Source: Epiperipatus broadwayi
Taxonomy: Eukaryota > Onychophora > Udeonychophora > Euonychophora > Peripatidae
DNA: 64,000 nt
NCBI GenBank assembly: GCA_028023455.1
Contig: JAQFVV010012434.1
Span: forward strand, 4,926,264 to 4,990,263
Reading direction: 5' to 3'
Position numbers and translations under genes: made by a program. The notes below the pieces were generated by a model. It saw only the letters and a program-made list of their open reading frames with translations, was not told where the DNA came from and did not search any database. Positions 49,783 to 63,199 of the stretch are shown one piece after another; within the stretch, counting starts at the first letter, position 1; the number at the start of each line of letters is the position of its first letter.

Positions 49783-49871
49783 AAACTCTCCATACAATGG
49801 TGCCTCCAAGTGCAAGCCTCCCTAATCAATGGAAGCAGGAAGGTTTAGTGGCACTACTGTATGGATAGTTT
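49783..49871. mobile_element. 89-bp MITE with terminal inverted repeats
   Basis: The ends aaactctccatacaatggtgcc (49783-49804) and gtggcactactgtatggatag (49848-49868) are inverted repeats matching at about 20 of 24 positions. They match the outer ends of the foldback at 56149-56851, so the two belong to one family. The interior is about 40 bp. Confidence 0.7.
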
Positions 49872-51490
49872 AGTACTCTTATTAACAATATGTGTAAGCA
49901 TATTAATTAGTGATCATATGCTATTTTCCCTTTTCAGTTAAAGTTCTTTTTTATGGAAGACAAGTTTTATTATTAGCAGTATTTCAATTATTAATTTACA
50001 TTCAGTTTTTAAAAGTCTATATTAAATAAAACTATACTTTAAAAAAAAATGAAAAGAGACCACCATTACTATCTGCTTTGACATCATTAGAATTTCTTAT
50101 ATTGCAACTACTTTTACAATTTAAATGATTAATCTTTCAGGTGAGGTCATTTTTAGATTACTTTTTTAGATCATTTCACACATTAATGACTTTAATTCTA
50201 ATTTATAAAATTTATATCAAAAATTAAAATAAAAATCAAACCTGTTTTTTATACATAATTAAAATCCAAAATCATATCACTTAAACTATTGTAGACAAAC
50301 TGTGAACAAATTTATTTAATATATATATAAATTTAATAGCAACAATTTTAATCATTATTGATTACATAGACGTTAATATATTTATATTAAACATAGTATC
50401 GCTTTATACATTTTGTAGGATTTTAATTTTTGGTATTACGTTGTTGCATTGTTATTATAAACGTTTGCAGTTTTTTTTTTACTTACAGAAAATATTTTAA
50501 TAAATAAAAAATAAAACAAAGGATATGTATATAGTAAAAAGTCTTTGAAAATACCGATGCAGTATAAAGATCGCTTTATAAGCCTTCTAAAAGAAGCAGT
50601 CAAGAAGGCATTCTTAACAGGATTGCCAATCCAGATTCGAACTTCAGATCATGATTAAAAAACTAACTATTATTCCCAAGTATCCCCCCCCCCCCGAATA
50701 TATAGAGATAAATAAATAAATTGTAAAAAAAAAATCCTTTTAAGAGAAATTTTAAAAAACTTTTTATTATTATTCACATAATTAAAAGCCTGAGGTCAAA
50801 ATTATTTTAACCCTTCATTATTCGCATTAGCATATGTATGTAACTTAACATTGGTAAAATTTCGATGATTTTCTATTAAAATACATCTAGTGAGACAATT
50901 AAAAGATTGAATTCAGTTGAATATTTATTAGACACGATTAAACATAACGCTTAGATGGATATTATGTAAATTTTAGCAGTTACTTTATCCTATTTTGAAA
51001 TTCTATTAAATATTGGGGCGTTTAATTTTAGTTTTACATTTTTTAGGCTGGAGAAAAAGTAAGGAGAGCTTTGTACAAATAGACATTCTGAAGGTCAGTA
51101 AAGTTTATTTCATATTATTAACAGGTCTTAAATTTCATTTTAATTTTTTGGTCTAAATTTTATTGACAGAATTAAAATCATTAATTAGAAACTGAATAAA
51201 ACATCAAATTGCATTTAACATATAATATTATAACTTGCAAAATAAATGTTTTAAATTTGTGGAAAATGATTTTAATGGATAATTCTAAAATTATTATTTG
51301 AAATGCTTGTATGCATGACAATGTCTTTCATTACTTAATACTTTTTTAATAGTTTTTGCATTTATTTTATAGAAGAATGCAAATAAAATTTATTATTTTA
51401 AAAAATATAAAGTGGTGAATTTTAAAACCTGCCATTTGGGTTTTTGAATGATACTTGGTCATTTTATGATCCATTGAACACTAACCAGTC
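49872..51490. other. AT-rich spacer with a possible tRNA-like remnant
   Basis: A minus-strand phrase near 50620-50665 (gttcgaatctgg after a possible D/anticodon region) resembles a T arm, but the rest does not fold. A C homopolymer of 13 lies at about 50684-50696. Nothing else was recognised. Confidence 0.4.
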
Positions 51491-51492
51491 TT

Positions 51493-51576
51493 GCATTGGT
51501 GGTCGAGCGGTCAGCGCGACTGCCTTGCACTTGCGAGGCAGTTGCCAGGGTTGCGGGTTCGCATCCCGGCCGGTGC
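51493..51576 (+). pseudogene. Tailed class II tRNA-like sequence, copy 3
   Basis: The best preserved copy: the acceptor gcattgg pairs fully with ccggtgc (including G-T pairs), the D arm is ggtcgagcggtcagc, the variable arm is long, and the B box is gggttcgcatccc. The tail tatgacactt plus nine A follows. The central stem ctgcctTGC/GCgaggcag is longer than an anticodon stem and leaves a 4-nt loop, so no valid anticodon can be read. It is probably a tRNA-Ser/Leu-derived retroposon, not a gene for a working tRNA. Confidence 0.75.
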
Positions 51577-51735
51577 TATGACACTTAAAAAAAAACAATA
51601 TTTTTGAATATTTTAAGACAATTTTAATTATTCCTAAAATATTTTGTTTAAAATTAATAAAAATTATAACAGTTTTTCAATTATCAAATGTTTTGTATTT
51701 GCCTGAATGTTAGTGATGACGACATATTAGAAAAG

Positions 51736-51869
51736 GATAATAGGTTGGACTATTTCCACCTTCTACCATTAAATGTTGAATGTCTAGAAAACTTTAAATT
51801 TTTACTTTTCAAACACAAACAACATTCAACATTTAATGGTAGACGATGGAAATAGTCCAACATATTATC
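51736..51869. repeat. Inverted repeat with 48-bp arms
   Basis: The arms at 51736-51783 and 51822-51869 are reverse complements with about three mismatches around a 38-bp loop. The core ggactatttcca...taccattaaatgttgaatgt is shared. A diverged single-arm relative (ggactatttccattatctaatattaaat) lies at about 55423-55490, so this is a dispersed repeat. Confidence 0.8.
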
Positions 51870-51871
51870 AC

Positions 51872-51979
51872 ATCAAATGGTTTGTAACTTTGGAAGTCTT
51901 ATCACATGGGGGGGGGGATAAAAGTGATGGTTTGTAACTTTGGAAGTCTTATCACATGGGGGGGGAGATAAAAGTGATA
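51872..51979. repeat. Tandem duplication with G runs
   Basis: Two adjacent copies of a 53-bp unit (tggtttgtaactttggaagt ... then a G run, then ataaaagtgatgg) differ mainly in the G-run length and its flanking base. The G runs are about nine or ten bases each. Confidence 0.85.
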
Positions 51980-54900
51980 GAAATGAGTTTAAATTCATTT
52001 ACTTTCTGTTCATGGCTCATCATTCTATTACTCTACTAAACTGATTGTAGGCAGTCATTTTAGTAAAAAAAAAACACTGGTTATTCATTATATTTAAAAA
52101 GATAAATTAGGACAAAAGTATAATAATAAGATGAGTCTGATAAAAATAGAAGAATAATCAATAAACCATATTTAAGATTTAGAAATTCTCTGAGCAGTTT
52201 GTTCAGCAATAAGAAGGATCACAAAATGAAAGATTTTATTTTCAATTGAAAAAATTTTCAGTTGAAGTATTGAGATGGTATACTCCTTGCGAATTATATA
52301 TTTCACCTGTTTTATCTCATAATTCCATTTGTGCTAGCTATAAACCCCTTGAGTATGTATCAGCAAACATATATATGTGAATAACAGGCTGTAATATACA
52401 GTGTGTCTATATGTCAAATTTAGATCTTTTTAAAATTATAGATTGATTTATTAAAAAGAAGACAATTATTAGTTTTATCTTAAAAATCGCATATATATGT
52501 ATAAAATCCACCTATTACCAGAATACATATATAACAAAATGTTGTTTAAAAGATTTGCTAAATTTTTAGATTTAAAATAGGTGATAGTAAATAAAAATCA
52601 TGCTACACATACCTGTTGTAAAATGGCATATAGGCTGAGTTTCTAAATTTATATTTTTGCAATAATATTTTCAGAACTGAAACTTAGTCAATAGCAAAAT
52701 GCACAGAACCTTCACTATTTTAGATCCTTTGGGAATCGAATGGCTAAGCCAAATTAAAATTACTGGATTTAAAATTTAAAACAATAGTAAAGTCGATTTT
52801 ACAAATTTAAAATTGAAATTGTAATCAAGTACTAATGGATTCACCCCACTGTGAATCCATCTTGTAAAAAAATAATATAGGATTTAAAATTAGTATAAAT
52901 AGCCTATATTTTGATATTTAAAATATACTCTGTAAAATTATATGTGTGTTACTACCAGAATTCATGCCCATTTGAATTTTATAATGTGTGAGTAGGAGGG
53001 CTATAGATTTACTGTATCTTCCTGCAGGAGAATGGTCATTTCCAACCCCACCCTAATGCTGCCATGGCATGTGATCATCATCACTGGAATGGAGAGTTTC
53101 CAGTCACTGCCTTATATTGAAAGAAGACCATTACCAAGCACCCTATCCAGAGGAGAGTGCCACAATGCCTGCCTCCAAGTGACTAAAGTCCAAGCTGCTG
53201 AAGAAGATTGATAATATTCTTCATAAATTGCAGAGCTCTATAAATTAATCTTTAAACTATAAATTAAATCTTAAGCTAGCTTATGTAACTCTAATAAATG
53301 TTCAACCTTAATTATTAATCTTTCTTTAAATTAGATCAACTCTAAAATTAAAACTGTACAACTTGCCTGAACTCATTTATAATGTAATTCCTCTCTTAAT
53401 CTAACTACTGTAATAAGTTATTATATAATTTCTTTATAAACTGCTGTCATGCCTATAATTACTGTTTCAATTATTTCCTTTTCATTATTTTAATATATAT
53501 GTTATGATATGCTATATTTCGAGGCAGTGAATAATTATTTTAGTAAACTTTTAAAGAGAGATCATTATTAAATTCTCCGGCATAATATTTAAAAATGCTA
53601 CTTAGCATAGATAATGCTGCTTTGAAATCCTATTCTGATAGATAACAACTGATTGCTACACACTAGTTATCATTATGTTATTGATATTAGTTATTAAGGT
53701 TTGCATAACAAGTTATTAATCTTATGATTTTATCTGTTAGTTAGAAGTAAAATACTGGCTAAGGATGATATTAAAAGTATATTATTAATGTTATTAAGGC
53801 CATTAAATATACTTTCTTCTCCCTAATTTGATTGTAATTATATGTGTATACAGATTCAGTGTATTAAATGGATTAATGATTTAATTAGCCCTTTTGCTTA
53901 TCATGATTACTATATAATAATCTAAGAACTGGATTGAGTTAATTTTAGCAGATAGAAACTATCTGTTTAGGCACACTTAGTTAATTATTAATAAATACAT
54001 GTATGTATTAACCTATGTGTTGTGTGTCTTTACTAATTACCCAGTGTGGCAGTGATGTCTTGCTATGTCTTCATGACTGGTTAAAAGTGATGGCTGTTCC
54101 TGTCCACACAATTTGAATGGCTATCTTTAGAACTGTAACATGAGGGTCCAGACCATGTTAAAAGCCTATCCAACTTCCCAAACTGATATTTTTTTATTAT
54201 GCTAGCAAGCCATTCTATTTTAGGGCACTGAGTATTTGATACTGAAACCCATGAACAATTACTCACTCACACTGCAACCTTAATTTTAGTATTTTGTTAA
54301 TGCCATAGTCTATAGATGTGATCCTAAAATAACCAGTTCTTCTCCTCATTATTAACACTTTAGCATTAGTCTGAACCCATAATCTAAGTCACCAGGTTGA
54401 ATCTGTATATTAAGCTTACAATTGCTCATTTGTTAATGTATTTATAACAATCAGCTTAATGCTATATAATAATCATCCTGGCTAGGGTTTTAGCTTATAA
54501 CACTAGAAAACCAAACAAAGAATAGTTTGGCATACCAGAATACAATAAACATGATTTATTAACTGCAAACAATTTTATAAATTAAGTTACCATATTAAAG
54601 ATGAGATCACTGTATTAAATTAATCTAATTATTTCTATAATGCCTGCATGTATTAATTATACACATCCTATTACTAAATAATTAATGTTCTTTTGTTCTA
54701 TTTGAATTATTATTTAATCATTTATTTTAATAAACTTGTATAAAATTATAAATTGCTTCACATCATTTACTTGCCATCCAACTCCAAGTCATCCAAATTC
54801 CTTATTATTAATATGTATAATATGCATTCTTTTAATTAAGTCTTAGTGTGTTAGTAGTTTATTCAGCTTTCAATTATCTTTAAATTATTAATTTTCCCTA
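51980..54900. other. Spacer with a GC-richer island
   Basis: Mostly AT-rich. An island at about 52980-53220 is distinctly GC-richer (gctgccatggcatgtgatca and gagagtgccacaatgcct). It has no long open frame and no RNA fold that I recognise. The phrase gcctccaagtg also occurs in the MITE at 49783, so the island may be a relic of a related repeat. The 61-codon minus frame at 54081-54266 is unrecognised. Confidence 0.45.
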
Positions 54901-54906
54901 AGACTC

Positions 54907-55098
54907 ATGTATCTCCCTTTGCTCAGTCAGCTTGCTGAAGAAATTGATACTGAGTGTAACCTCATAAATGTCATTTTTAAGATATTAAATCATGGAGTAC
55001 TGGCAAATGAGTTGAAGTTTGGTCGGATTCGAGGTCTCACCACCTCATTGAGATCAGCTTTGGTGTATTTTTCCTGGACTCTGGATTTTGCTATGTGA
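54907..55098 (+). CDS. Unrecognised 63-codon open frame
   Basis: The frame reads MYLPLLSQLAEEIDTECNLI... and ends LVYFSWTLDFAM. Its composition is protein-like rather than simple AT-derived, and local GC is slightly raised. No domain or relative is known to me, and no promoter or splice context stands out. It may be a fragment of a transposon gene or chance. Confidence 0.2.
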   Translation: MYLPLLSQLAEEIDTECNLINVIFKILNHGVLANELKFGRIRGLTTSLRSALVYFSWTLDFAM

Positions 55099-55589
55099 AT
55101 GTACAAATATGACCATTGCAGTATGTAAATAAAAAATAGTATCTGCTAATCCCTTTTGAATATCATTTAGAACAACTGATCTCTGATTATTAATATGGTT
55201 TAGGTACTCAGAATAATTTGAATTATTGGGAAAGGAATCTGTCTATTGTGTGAAAGTATTTAGATTAATTTATAATAGATAACAATTTAAAACATACTCA
55301 TTGTATAAAAATATTGTTCATAATTTCATCTCACAAGCAAACAGCATAATAAATATAAAATAAAAATTAAAATCATAAAACTTTTCAGAAAAGCTTTAAT
55401 ATATTTGTATTTCTTTATTGGACTATTTCCATTATCTAATATTAAATATTAGTCTTTAGAAAAATTTAACTTTATTTAAATCTTCCAATTACATTCATTT
55501 ATTAGTAATAGCACACATGTTAGTATGTGTGCAATGTTTTGAATGTTATTATTCTCCTCTCTTCTTCGGGTGTTGCTGGACTAATCAGT

Positions 55590-55676
55590 GACAGTACTAG
55601 AATGGGAACAGAACCTGAACTGATAGATAATTGATTATTGAATATTAAGATAATGCTCTAACCAGATTGAGATATT
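55590..55676 (-). pseudogene. Decayed tRNA-like remnant
   Basis: On the minus strand ctcaatctggttagagcatt resembles a D arm (A box), and about 45 bases later caggttctgttcc resembles a T arm. The middle region is too long and the stems are poor. Probably an old tRNA-derived repeat. Confidence 0.35.
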
Positions 55677-56148
55677 AATTAATATTGCTATTTGCTATTT
55701 CATTTTTTTATTAATTAGAGTAGGCAAAAAATATTGACATTAACATTCTTTTTTAAATAATCAGTTGAATTGATGTAGACCAAATGACCACTTTCTTTAT
55801 GTATTTATTTGTCAATTATTCTCCATTATCATAATTATCAATCATTATCAATCTCATACAAGTTGAAGGTTTCAGTTTTTCAAATTCATAACTTCCCTTC
55901 TCTACAATCACACCAATAAACTTTTTTTATTTCATCTATCCATCTCACATGTGTTCTCTTTCTATTTTTCTATAGTTTTTTGAGAACCAATTAAAGATTT
56001 CAACTGTCCATTTTCACTTTCTTAATTCTTTCTATGATATTCATGATATCAATTATACTTTTAACCATATATTTTGTTTAAGATGTCTTAAACCACTAAA
56101 TATCACATGATCACCATTTCTTATGTTTACTCAAACCATTAAACCAGG

Positions 56149-56851
56149 AAAACTCTCCATACATTAGTGCCACTAAGTGCAAACCAGATAAATCAATGGA
56201 TGAAAGAAAGTTTGTGCATAAAGTCCCTATCTACTGCCTACTCATCCAATATCTTCAGACTAGTTTCTAGCTTGTGACTTTCATTAGTGAGGAACCTTGG
56301 ATCTGAGAGCACTGCACCTAGGTCTTATGATCTAATGCAACCCTCCAATAGCCACCTTTTATCTCTACTTAACTACAAAACTATGAGTTTAAAATTAAAA
56401 ACATAATAATATTTTCAATCCCAGCTCATTAGCTTATATCATGTGATGTTTAGTGATTCAATACCAATCCTGTTTAATAGAATATTTGTGGCTATGGTTA
56501 TTAAAGAACCAAAGATACCAAAATGTATGGGTACTGAACTGAGTTCAGACCTATATGACTATATAAGCTAATGAGCATGGATTGAAAATATTATGTTTTC
56601 AATTTTAAACTCATAGTTTTGTAGTTAAGTACAGACAAAAGTGGCTGCTGGAGGGTTGCAATAGATCCTAAGATCTGCGTGCAGTGCTCTCAGATCCAAG
56701 TTTCCTCACTGATGAAATCCACAAGCTAGAACCTAGTCTGGAGATATTGGATAAGTAGGCACTAGGTAGGGATTTTATGCATAAACCTTTTTGCATCCAT
56801 TGATTACTCTGGCTTGCACTGAGTGGCACTACTGTATGAAGAATTTTGTCC
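56149..56851. mobile_element. Foldback element with about 290-bp arms
   Basis: The arms (about 56149-56439 and 56561-56851) are imperfect reverse complements, with corresponding positions summing to about 113000. They enclose a unique centre of about 120 bp. The outer ends (actctccatacattagtgcc and its complement) are those of the MITE at 49783-49871. No transposase is encoded; a 60-codon frame at 56791-56973 runs over the right end and is not protein-like. Such long arms fit a foldback transposon or two head-to-head MITE copies. Confidence 0.85.
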
Positions 56852-57209
56852 GTTTCTTAAGATGTCTTCTTGTTATTCTCAAAATACCCTTTCAAACTTC
56901 ACTGAAGTTTCTTAATCTTCTTTCTATTAAGTATCAAAAGTCTCAGATTCTTATTGATAAATCATACCTATGAAAAATCTTTCTTTTCAACCTCTATTGG
57001 CAAATTGATTTTTATTTTAATATTAAACTGTTTATCAAATAATGTCCAATTAATTATATGGTTAATTTAATCTCTTACATTTTCATCATCATTAATAATC
57101 TCACTAAGATACATATCATGATTATAAATATTTTTTTCTTTTGTAATCCTCCTTTTTTTATATATATGGTAAATTCACTGCATTTTCTAAAACTCAATTA
57201 TGTGTATAT

Positions 57210-57217
<8 letters not shown>

Positions 57218-57285
<68 letters not shown>
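57218..57285. repeat. (TA)n microsatellite
   Basis: About 68 bp of pure TA dinucleotide, preceded by TG-interrupted TA repeats from about 57201. The Ile/Tyr-run open frame across it is an artefact. Confidence 0.95.
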
Positions 57286-57288
<3 letters not shown>

Positions 57289-58156
57289 ATCATGCAACAC
57301 AAAGGTATCTAGTATCTATAAGTTATTTCTTAAGCTCTTTCTCCCATTTCATTTATAAAAACTGGTTACATATATACCATAATGCATAGAAAGAACTAGG
57401 TTAAGAAACAAAAGATAAAGGGCATTATTATTATCATCATCATCATTATTATTATTCAACAATAGTCTTTATTTATCTAAGAGAATAGATTTTTTTGAAA
57501 AATTGTTAAATGGGTAGTCAATTGATGTTTAAAATTTTTTTTTGTTGTTCATTGTACTAATGAAGGAGTTTTGGAAAATTTTGCTATCTCCAGATGTGGA
57601 ATTCAGGCTTGAATTGTCACATATGGTTGAATTTTTAAAATAACATACAATCAATTCTGTTTTCTATTGCTTGGGTTAGTGGCTGGTGTACAATGTGTAA
57701 TCAATTGTTTATCAATAGCTAAAAATGGATTGCAGCTTGAAGATCAGCAATTATGTTGCATAAAATGATAATCCAGGGAATCATTGGAAAATAGGTGAAT
57801 AGTGCCAGAATGATAAAGCATTGTGTTGGACTAGAGAGTGCCAAATATGAGTCTTCTATAAATTGAAAAATTGCCTTATAAGTGATCAGGTAGCTGCAAA
57901 AAGATCTGGTGGTGCTATGCTTGAATCTTATGTTTTGACTGATGAAGTTTGTTTAGAAAAGTGGTGTGTACTCTGCTATTATTGTGAAGGATGAAAGTGC
58001 AATGGGTGCCCTGAAAGTCAAATAAGTTGAAGATGTCAGCACATGTTATGTGTAGGGCTTTTGACATGATTGGATGATTGGATTATATATGAGATAGAGC
58101 TACCAGGTTGTCAGTATGTGTCTGAGATGATCTGATATATAGTGATAGGGAACTTG

Positions 58157-58215
58157 ACAATCATTAAAAATGTGTTGCTGAGTCTCTTCTGCTGGATGAT
58201 ATAGTGAACAAATTG
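58157..58215 (-). pseudogene. LINE copy II C-terminal Cys motif
   Basis: The minus strand encodes CSLYHPAEETQQHIFNDC, the C-terminal Cys/His-rich end often found after the thumb of non-LTR reverse transcriptases (C-x-x-C/H-x-x-x-E-E-T-x-x-H-x-x-x-x-C). The equivalent in copy III is CHHGEETQQHIIYEC. Confidence 0.7.
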
Positions 58216-58722
58216 GATCAATCCATTGGTATTGGTCATGTTAGCACAGAAAGTATGATGTAGGCAGTATGAAGGTTAAAATAAAACAGGAAGTCAAAAT
58301 GATTTTTATTCCAGAGCCCATTTATAAATTGACCTGGTTGTTAAATATTGGTGCATGGGGAGGGGCAGTTGTTCAGTGTTAGCATTTGCATGTAGTAAAC
58401 TATGTAAGACAGTATGTGTATTTGATTTTACTAAAGAAGATCTTTTGATGAGTATCATTTTGAATGGACTGGATCAGACTTAGAAGGTTTGAAGTTGAGG
58501 AAGTGGGTCTGTCAGTCGGTGTTACAGAGAGCATGTACTGGATTTCTGAAAATCATTGTGTAATTGATGGAATGTAATTGAAAGCCTTTTCAGTATAAAA
58601 TACTTGAAGGCTGTGAAAACCCAGGCCATTATGGATTGGTAGATGGCTGAGTCATTTGAGTAAATTGATACAGTCTTTCTGCCCCACAGTTGATAAGAGT
58701 AAATAGTATGAAATTTTAATAT

Positions 58723-59594
58723 TTATGAGCATGTTGAATAGTTGAACCTTGGAATAAAGAAAAAATTAAGCTCTAAAGAGGGAATTAATGCATGTGGTTG
58801 AATCATGTTTATTTTGTATTGTCTCATGGCAAGTGGACCAATGTAGAAAGAGAAACCCAGGAAGAGGTTAGGCTTGCACTGAAATATTTGAGCACGTTTT
58901 TTTATGTAGATGAGCCATGCAATGGATTTGTTCAAATTGAATTTAAGTCTACAGACAGAGGTGTATTCATTTAAGTATATTTTGAAATATTGCAGTTGTT
59001 TCTGAGAGCTTAGAATGGTTATATCATCCATGTAGTGTATTACACTAGATGCATTGCTAGGTTTGTAAAATTTGGGTGTCAGTGATCTTTTGTTATATCT
59101 GTATTAAAAGTGGCTTAATATATAATAGATGAACAACATGAGCTAAATGGTGTTCCTTGTGAGATTGACTGAGTAGGTGTGAAGAATAATGAGTTTTTCC
59201 TATTGAGAGTGATATGTATTTTCCTACTGAGCAGAAAATTGGTAATTAGATATAGTAGAATGGGGGCGATAGTGGTATTGAAAATTAGAAGGATAATGAG
59301 GACTGAATCAAATACAGCACAGTTTATAATGAGAGCATCTCTCTTGTGCTCCTGGACTGAATTCATAACTTTTCTAAATATCAGTGCAGCCTCTGCAGTG
59401 GATGAGACTTCCTTAGCATCAAGGAAAGGATTTACAGTTCTATTTGACCTATAATCATCCTCTCTAGTAAAATAATTCCTAGCAGGCCCATAGAAATTGG
59501 CCAGAGGTAGTTTGAAAGTAGGATGTTTTTTTTTTATGAATGGTATAATGGTAATATGATACAGATCTTTAATGTCATACATCCTTTGAGACAA
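58723..59594 (-). pseudogene. LINE copy II reverse transcriptase
   Basis: Two frames cover the domain. The upstream one (59594-59115, 159 residues) includes NFYGPARNYFTRED, FRKVMNSVQEHKRDALI and, near its end, SISQGTPFSSCC, the Q-G-x-P-x-S motif (about 59142-59159). The downstream one starts at the YMDD active site (59023-59034, context HYMDDITIL) and ends near 58723. A stop at 59112-59114 and a frame change separate them. It is recognisable as a non-LTR RT but not functional. Confidence 0.8.
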
Positions 59595-60229
59595 GTAATT
59601 AGCCAGATCTTGAAGATGTAGAGTGGTGAATTGGCTAAGATGAGTAAAGACAAAGTTGGGTATTTCATTGGCTCCAGAGTGACAAAAGTTGTGAATGGTA
59701 GCATGCTTGCATCAAATCATGCAGTCTGAAACAGTGTGAAGTTTCTGATTGTCCAAAGAGACATGCTAGTGGTTTTAAAATATTGTCTGCTTATAACTTC
59801 TGCTTGAAATAAAAGATATATGGGTTATATCATGTTCAAGTTTGCATATATGCCACTTTTGTTCTGTGAAGTATAGCCTAAGGTCCATCATATATTTTTC
59901 CTGAACTCTCTAAGCTGATTACAGTAATAGTGGTAGGTTTGGATGAGCTTATATATGTGGTGATGCATCTGGAGAGTACATTTACCTGTGATAATGCATG
60001 CCTATAACTGATCAGCCAGTGCTAAGAGACAAGAAAGTGTGGAGGAGGGAGTTTGATGTGTTAAGTGTTGAATGTTGAAAATAAAACATTAATGAAACCT
60101 ATATTTTTTTAACTTGATCTACAGTTATATGTTCTAATTTAGGCAGCATAATGTAACTTTTGGCAAACAAAAACTCAGTGATGGATAAAGGAAGAAGGAC
60201 CAGGATTGTTTTATTAAGGTGAATTGAAA

Positions 60230-61110
60230 TGGTATGTAAGTCGTTGAAATTAAGAGTGAGAATTTGTGCAGAATAATCAGAGAATGGAGTGGGATTCAGT
60301 TTGAGCTCAAGCAAGTGATGCAACATGGGGGAATAAAAACAGAGGTTTATGAAGGTAGCATATTTCTGGCTATAAAATGTTACTGAATCAGATGATAAAA
60401 ATCCCTGAATACTCACAAATTGGAAGGCTATGAGGTGAAGTCATTTGAAAATAAATGTTGCCTAGTTCATATTGAAATCCACCATTAGAATGGTTGGCTA
60501 GGGGAAGTGGTAAGCAGATAATTTATTGTCAGAATAAGATTAGCAATGATAATGATACTGGGAAGGATTACATAAAGACAATATTTAATATTGGGGTACG
60601 GTGAGGAAATGTGGTGGTTAAGAGGTGTGAATCAATGTAAAAGATTTTGAACATTAGGAATAGTCATTGGCAGGTGATAACAAGCCTAGCCTATTGCTGT
60701 TGATGAAGTATTTCTGGGACAGGTGCAAAAGCCTTGTCTGTTGAGATAATTAGTGGGTTTGATCTGAGATCATCTGTTGATAATTAGTGGGTTTGATCTG
60801 AGATCATCTGTATATTTTAGTTTTAAGTAGTTTGAGCATGTGGGGTATGAATCAATGTAAAGGATTTTGAACATTAGGAATAGTCATTGGGATGTGATAA
60901 CAAGCCTAGCCTATTGATGGTGATGAAGTATCTCTGGGACAGGTGCAAAATCCTTGTCTGTTGAGATAATTAGCAGGTTTGATCTGAGATCATCTGTATA
61001 CATTAGTTTTAAATAGTTTGAGCATGTGAGGCTGTATACTACTTAACCATTTTTTTAACTGGTTCAATGAGAAAGTAAATCTTTGAACATTAAGTGCTAC
61101 TATTTGCAGT
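60230..61110 (-). pseudogene. LINE copy II APE-type endonuclease
   Basis: It starts near 61105 with ALNVQRFTFSLNQLKK, the counterpart of IGTFNVRDLNSIKK in copy I. The catalytic motif is VDFN (60471-60482) instead of GDFN. The last motif is TPFSDYSAQIL (S-D at about 60276-60281) with Tyr in place of the catalytic His. Between them lies an internal tandem duplication (60631-61026) that destroys the frame. Loss of the His and the duplication make it inactive. The frame 60416-60099 (105 residues) covers the S-D-Y motif and the linker toward the RT. Confidence 0.7.
60631..61026. repeat. Internal tandem duplication in LINE copy II
   Basis: A unit of about 180-220 bp beginning gaatcaatgtaaa(a/g)gattttg is repeated once directly (from about 60631 and from about 60848). 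Inside the first copy a 34-bp piece ending tgatctgagatcatctg is itself duplicated (about 60744-60810). Confidence 0.85.
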
Positions 61111-61460
61111 ATCATATAGTTCCAGTGAAAGTGTCATAATGGTAAGATCTATTGGATCATGGTCTAGATGCTGATAAGATGGAGTTTTTCTGTTGTATTA
61201 GTGGAATTTGCCAATTCCATGGGGAGGGGGAATTATCTGTGAAATGAACAAACACTGGCATGAGCTTTTCATCAATGACTTGATTTTTTTACTGTGCTTT
61301 TCTTTTTGTTTCATTGCAGAGGGTTGGCATGGATATAAGTGAAAGGCACAGAGAGATAGCTTCCATAATTTGCATGGAGGTTTTATTTTTGTGGTGAATT
61401 TAAAAGATCAATAGTCGCAGAAGTGGGGGTTTGTTCAGGTGCTACTACTAATATTACTAC

Positions 61461-63150
<1,690 letters not shown>

Positions 63151-63199
63151 TGTTATCTCAATTTGCAGTTCATGGTGTTTGAATACCCCTTGTTTAATC

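Larger units (their letters stand above)
57425..61455 (-). mobile_element. Non-LTR retrotransposon (copy II)
   Basis: A second copy of the LINE family of 23.4-28.9 kb, same strand. The 3' end at 57425-57458 is AAT/ATG triplets preceded on the minus strand by aataaagactattgttg. Then come the C-terminal Cys motif, the reverse transcriptase, the endonuclease and a short 5' part, ending where the triplet tail of the next element begins (61461). ORF1 is missing, so it is 5'-truncated. Stops and shifts are present, but the protein blocks are better preserved than in copy I. Confidence 0.85.

Noticed and set aside
47394-51576. Functional tRNA-Ser or tRNA-Leu genes
   Set aside because: The anticodon arm cannot form a 7-nt loop, and the copies share a non-tRNA tail with an A run, as retroposed sequences do.
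57058-57312. Open frame ending in Ile-Tyr repeats
   Set aside because: Read through a TA dinucleotide repeat.
59179-59454. Plus-strand 91-codon frame
   Set aside because: It is antisense to the LINE copy II reverse transcriptase, which has the Q-G-x-P-x-S and YMDD motifs.
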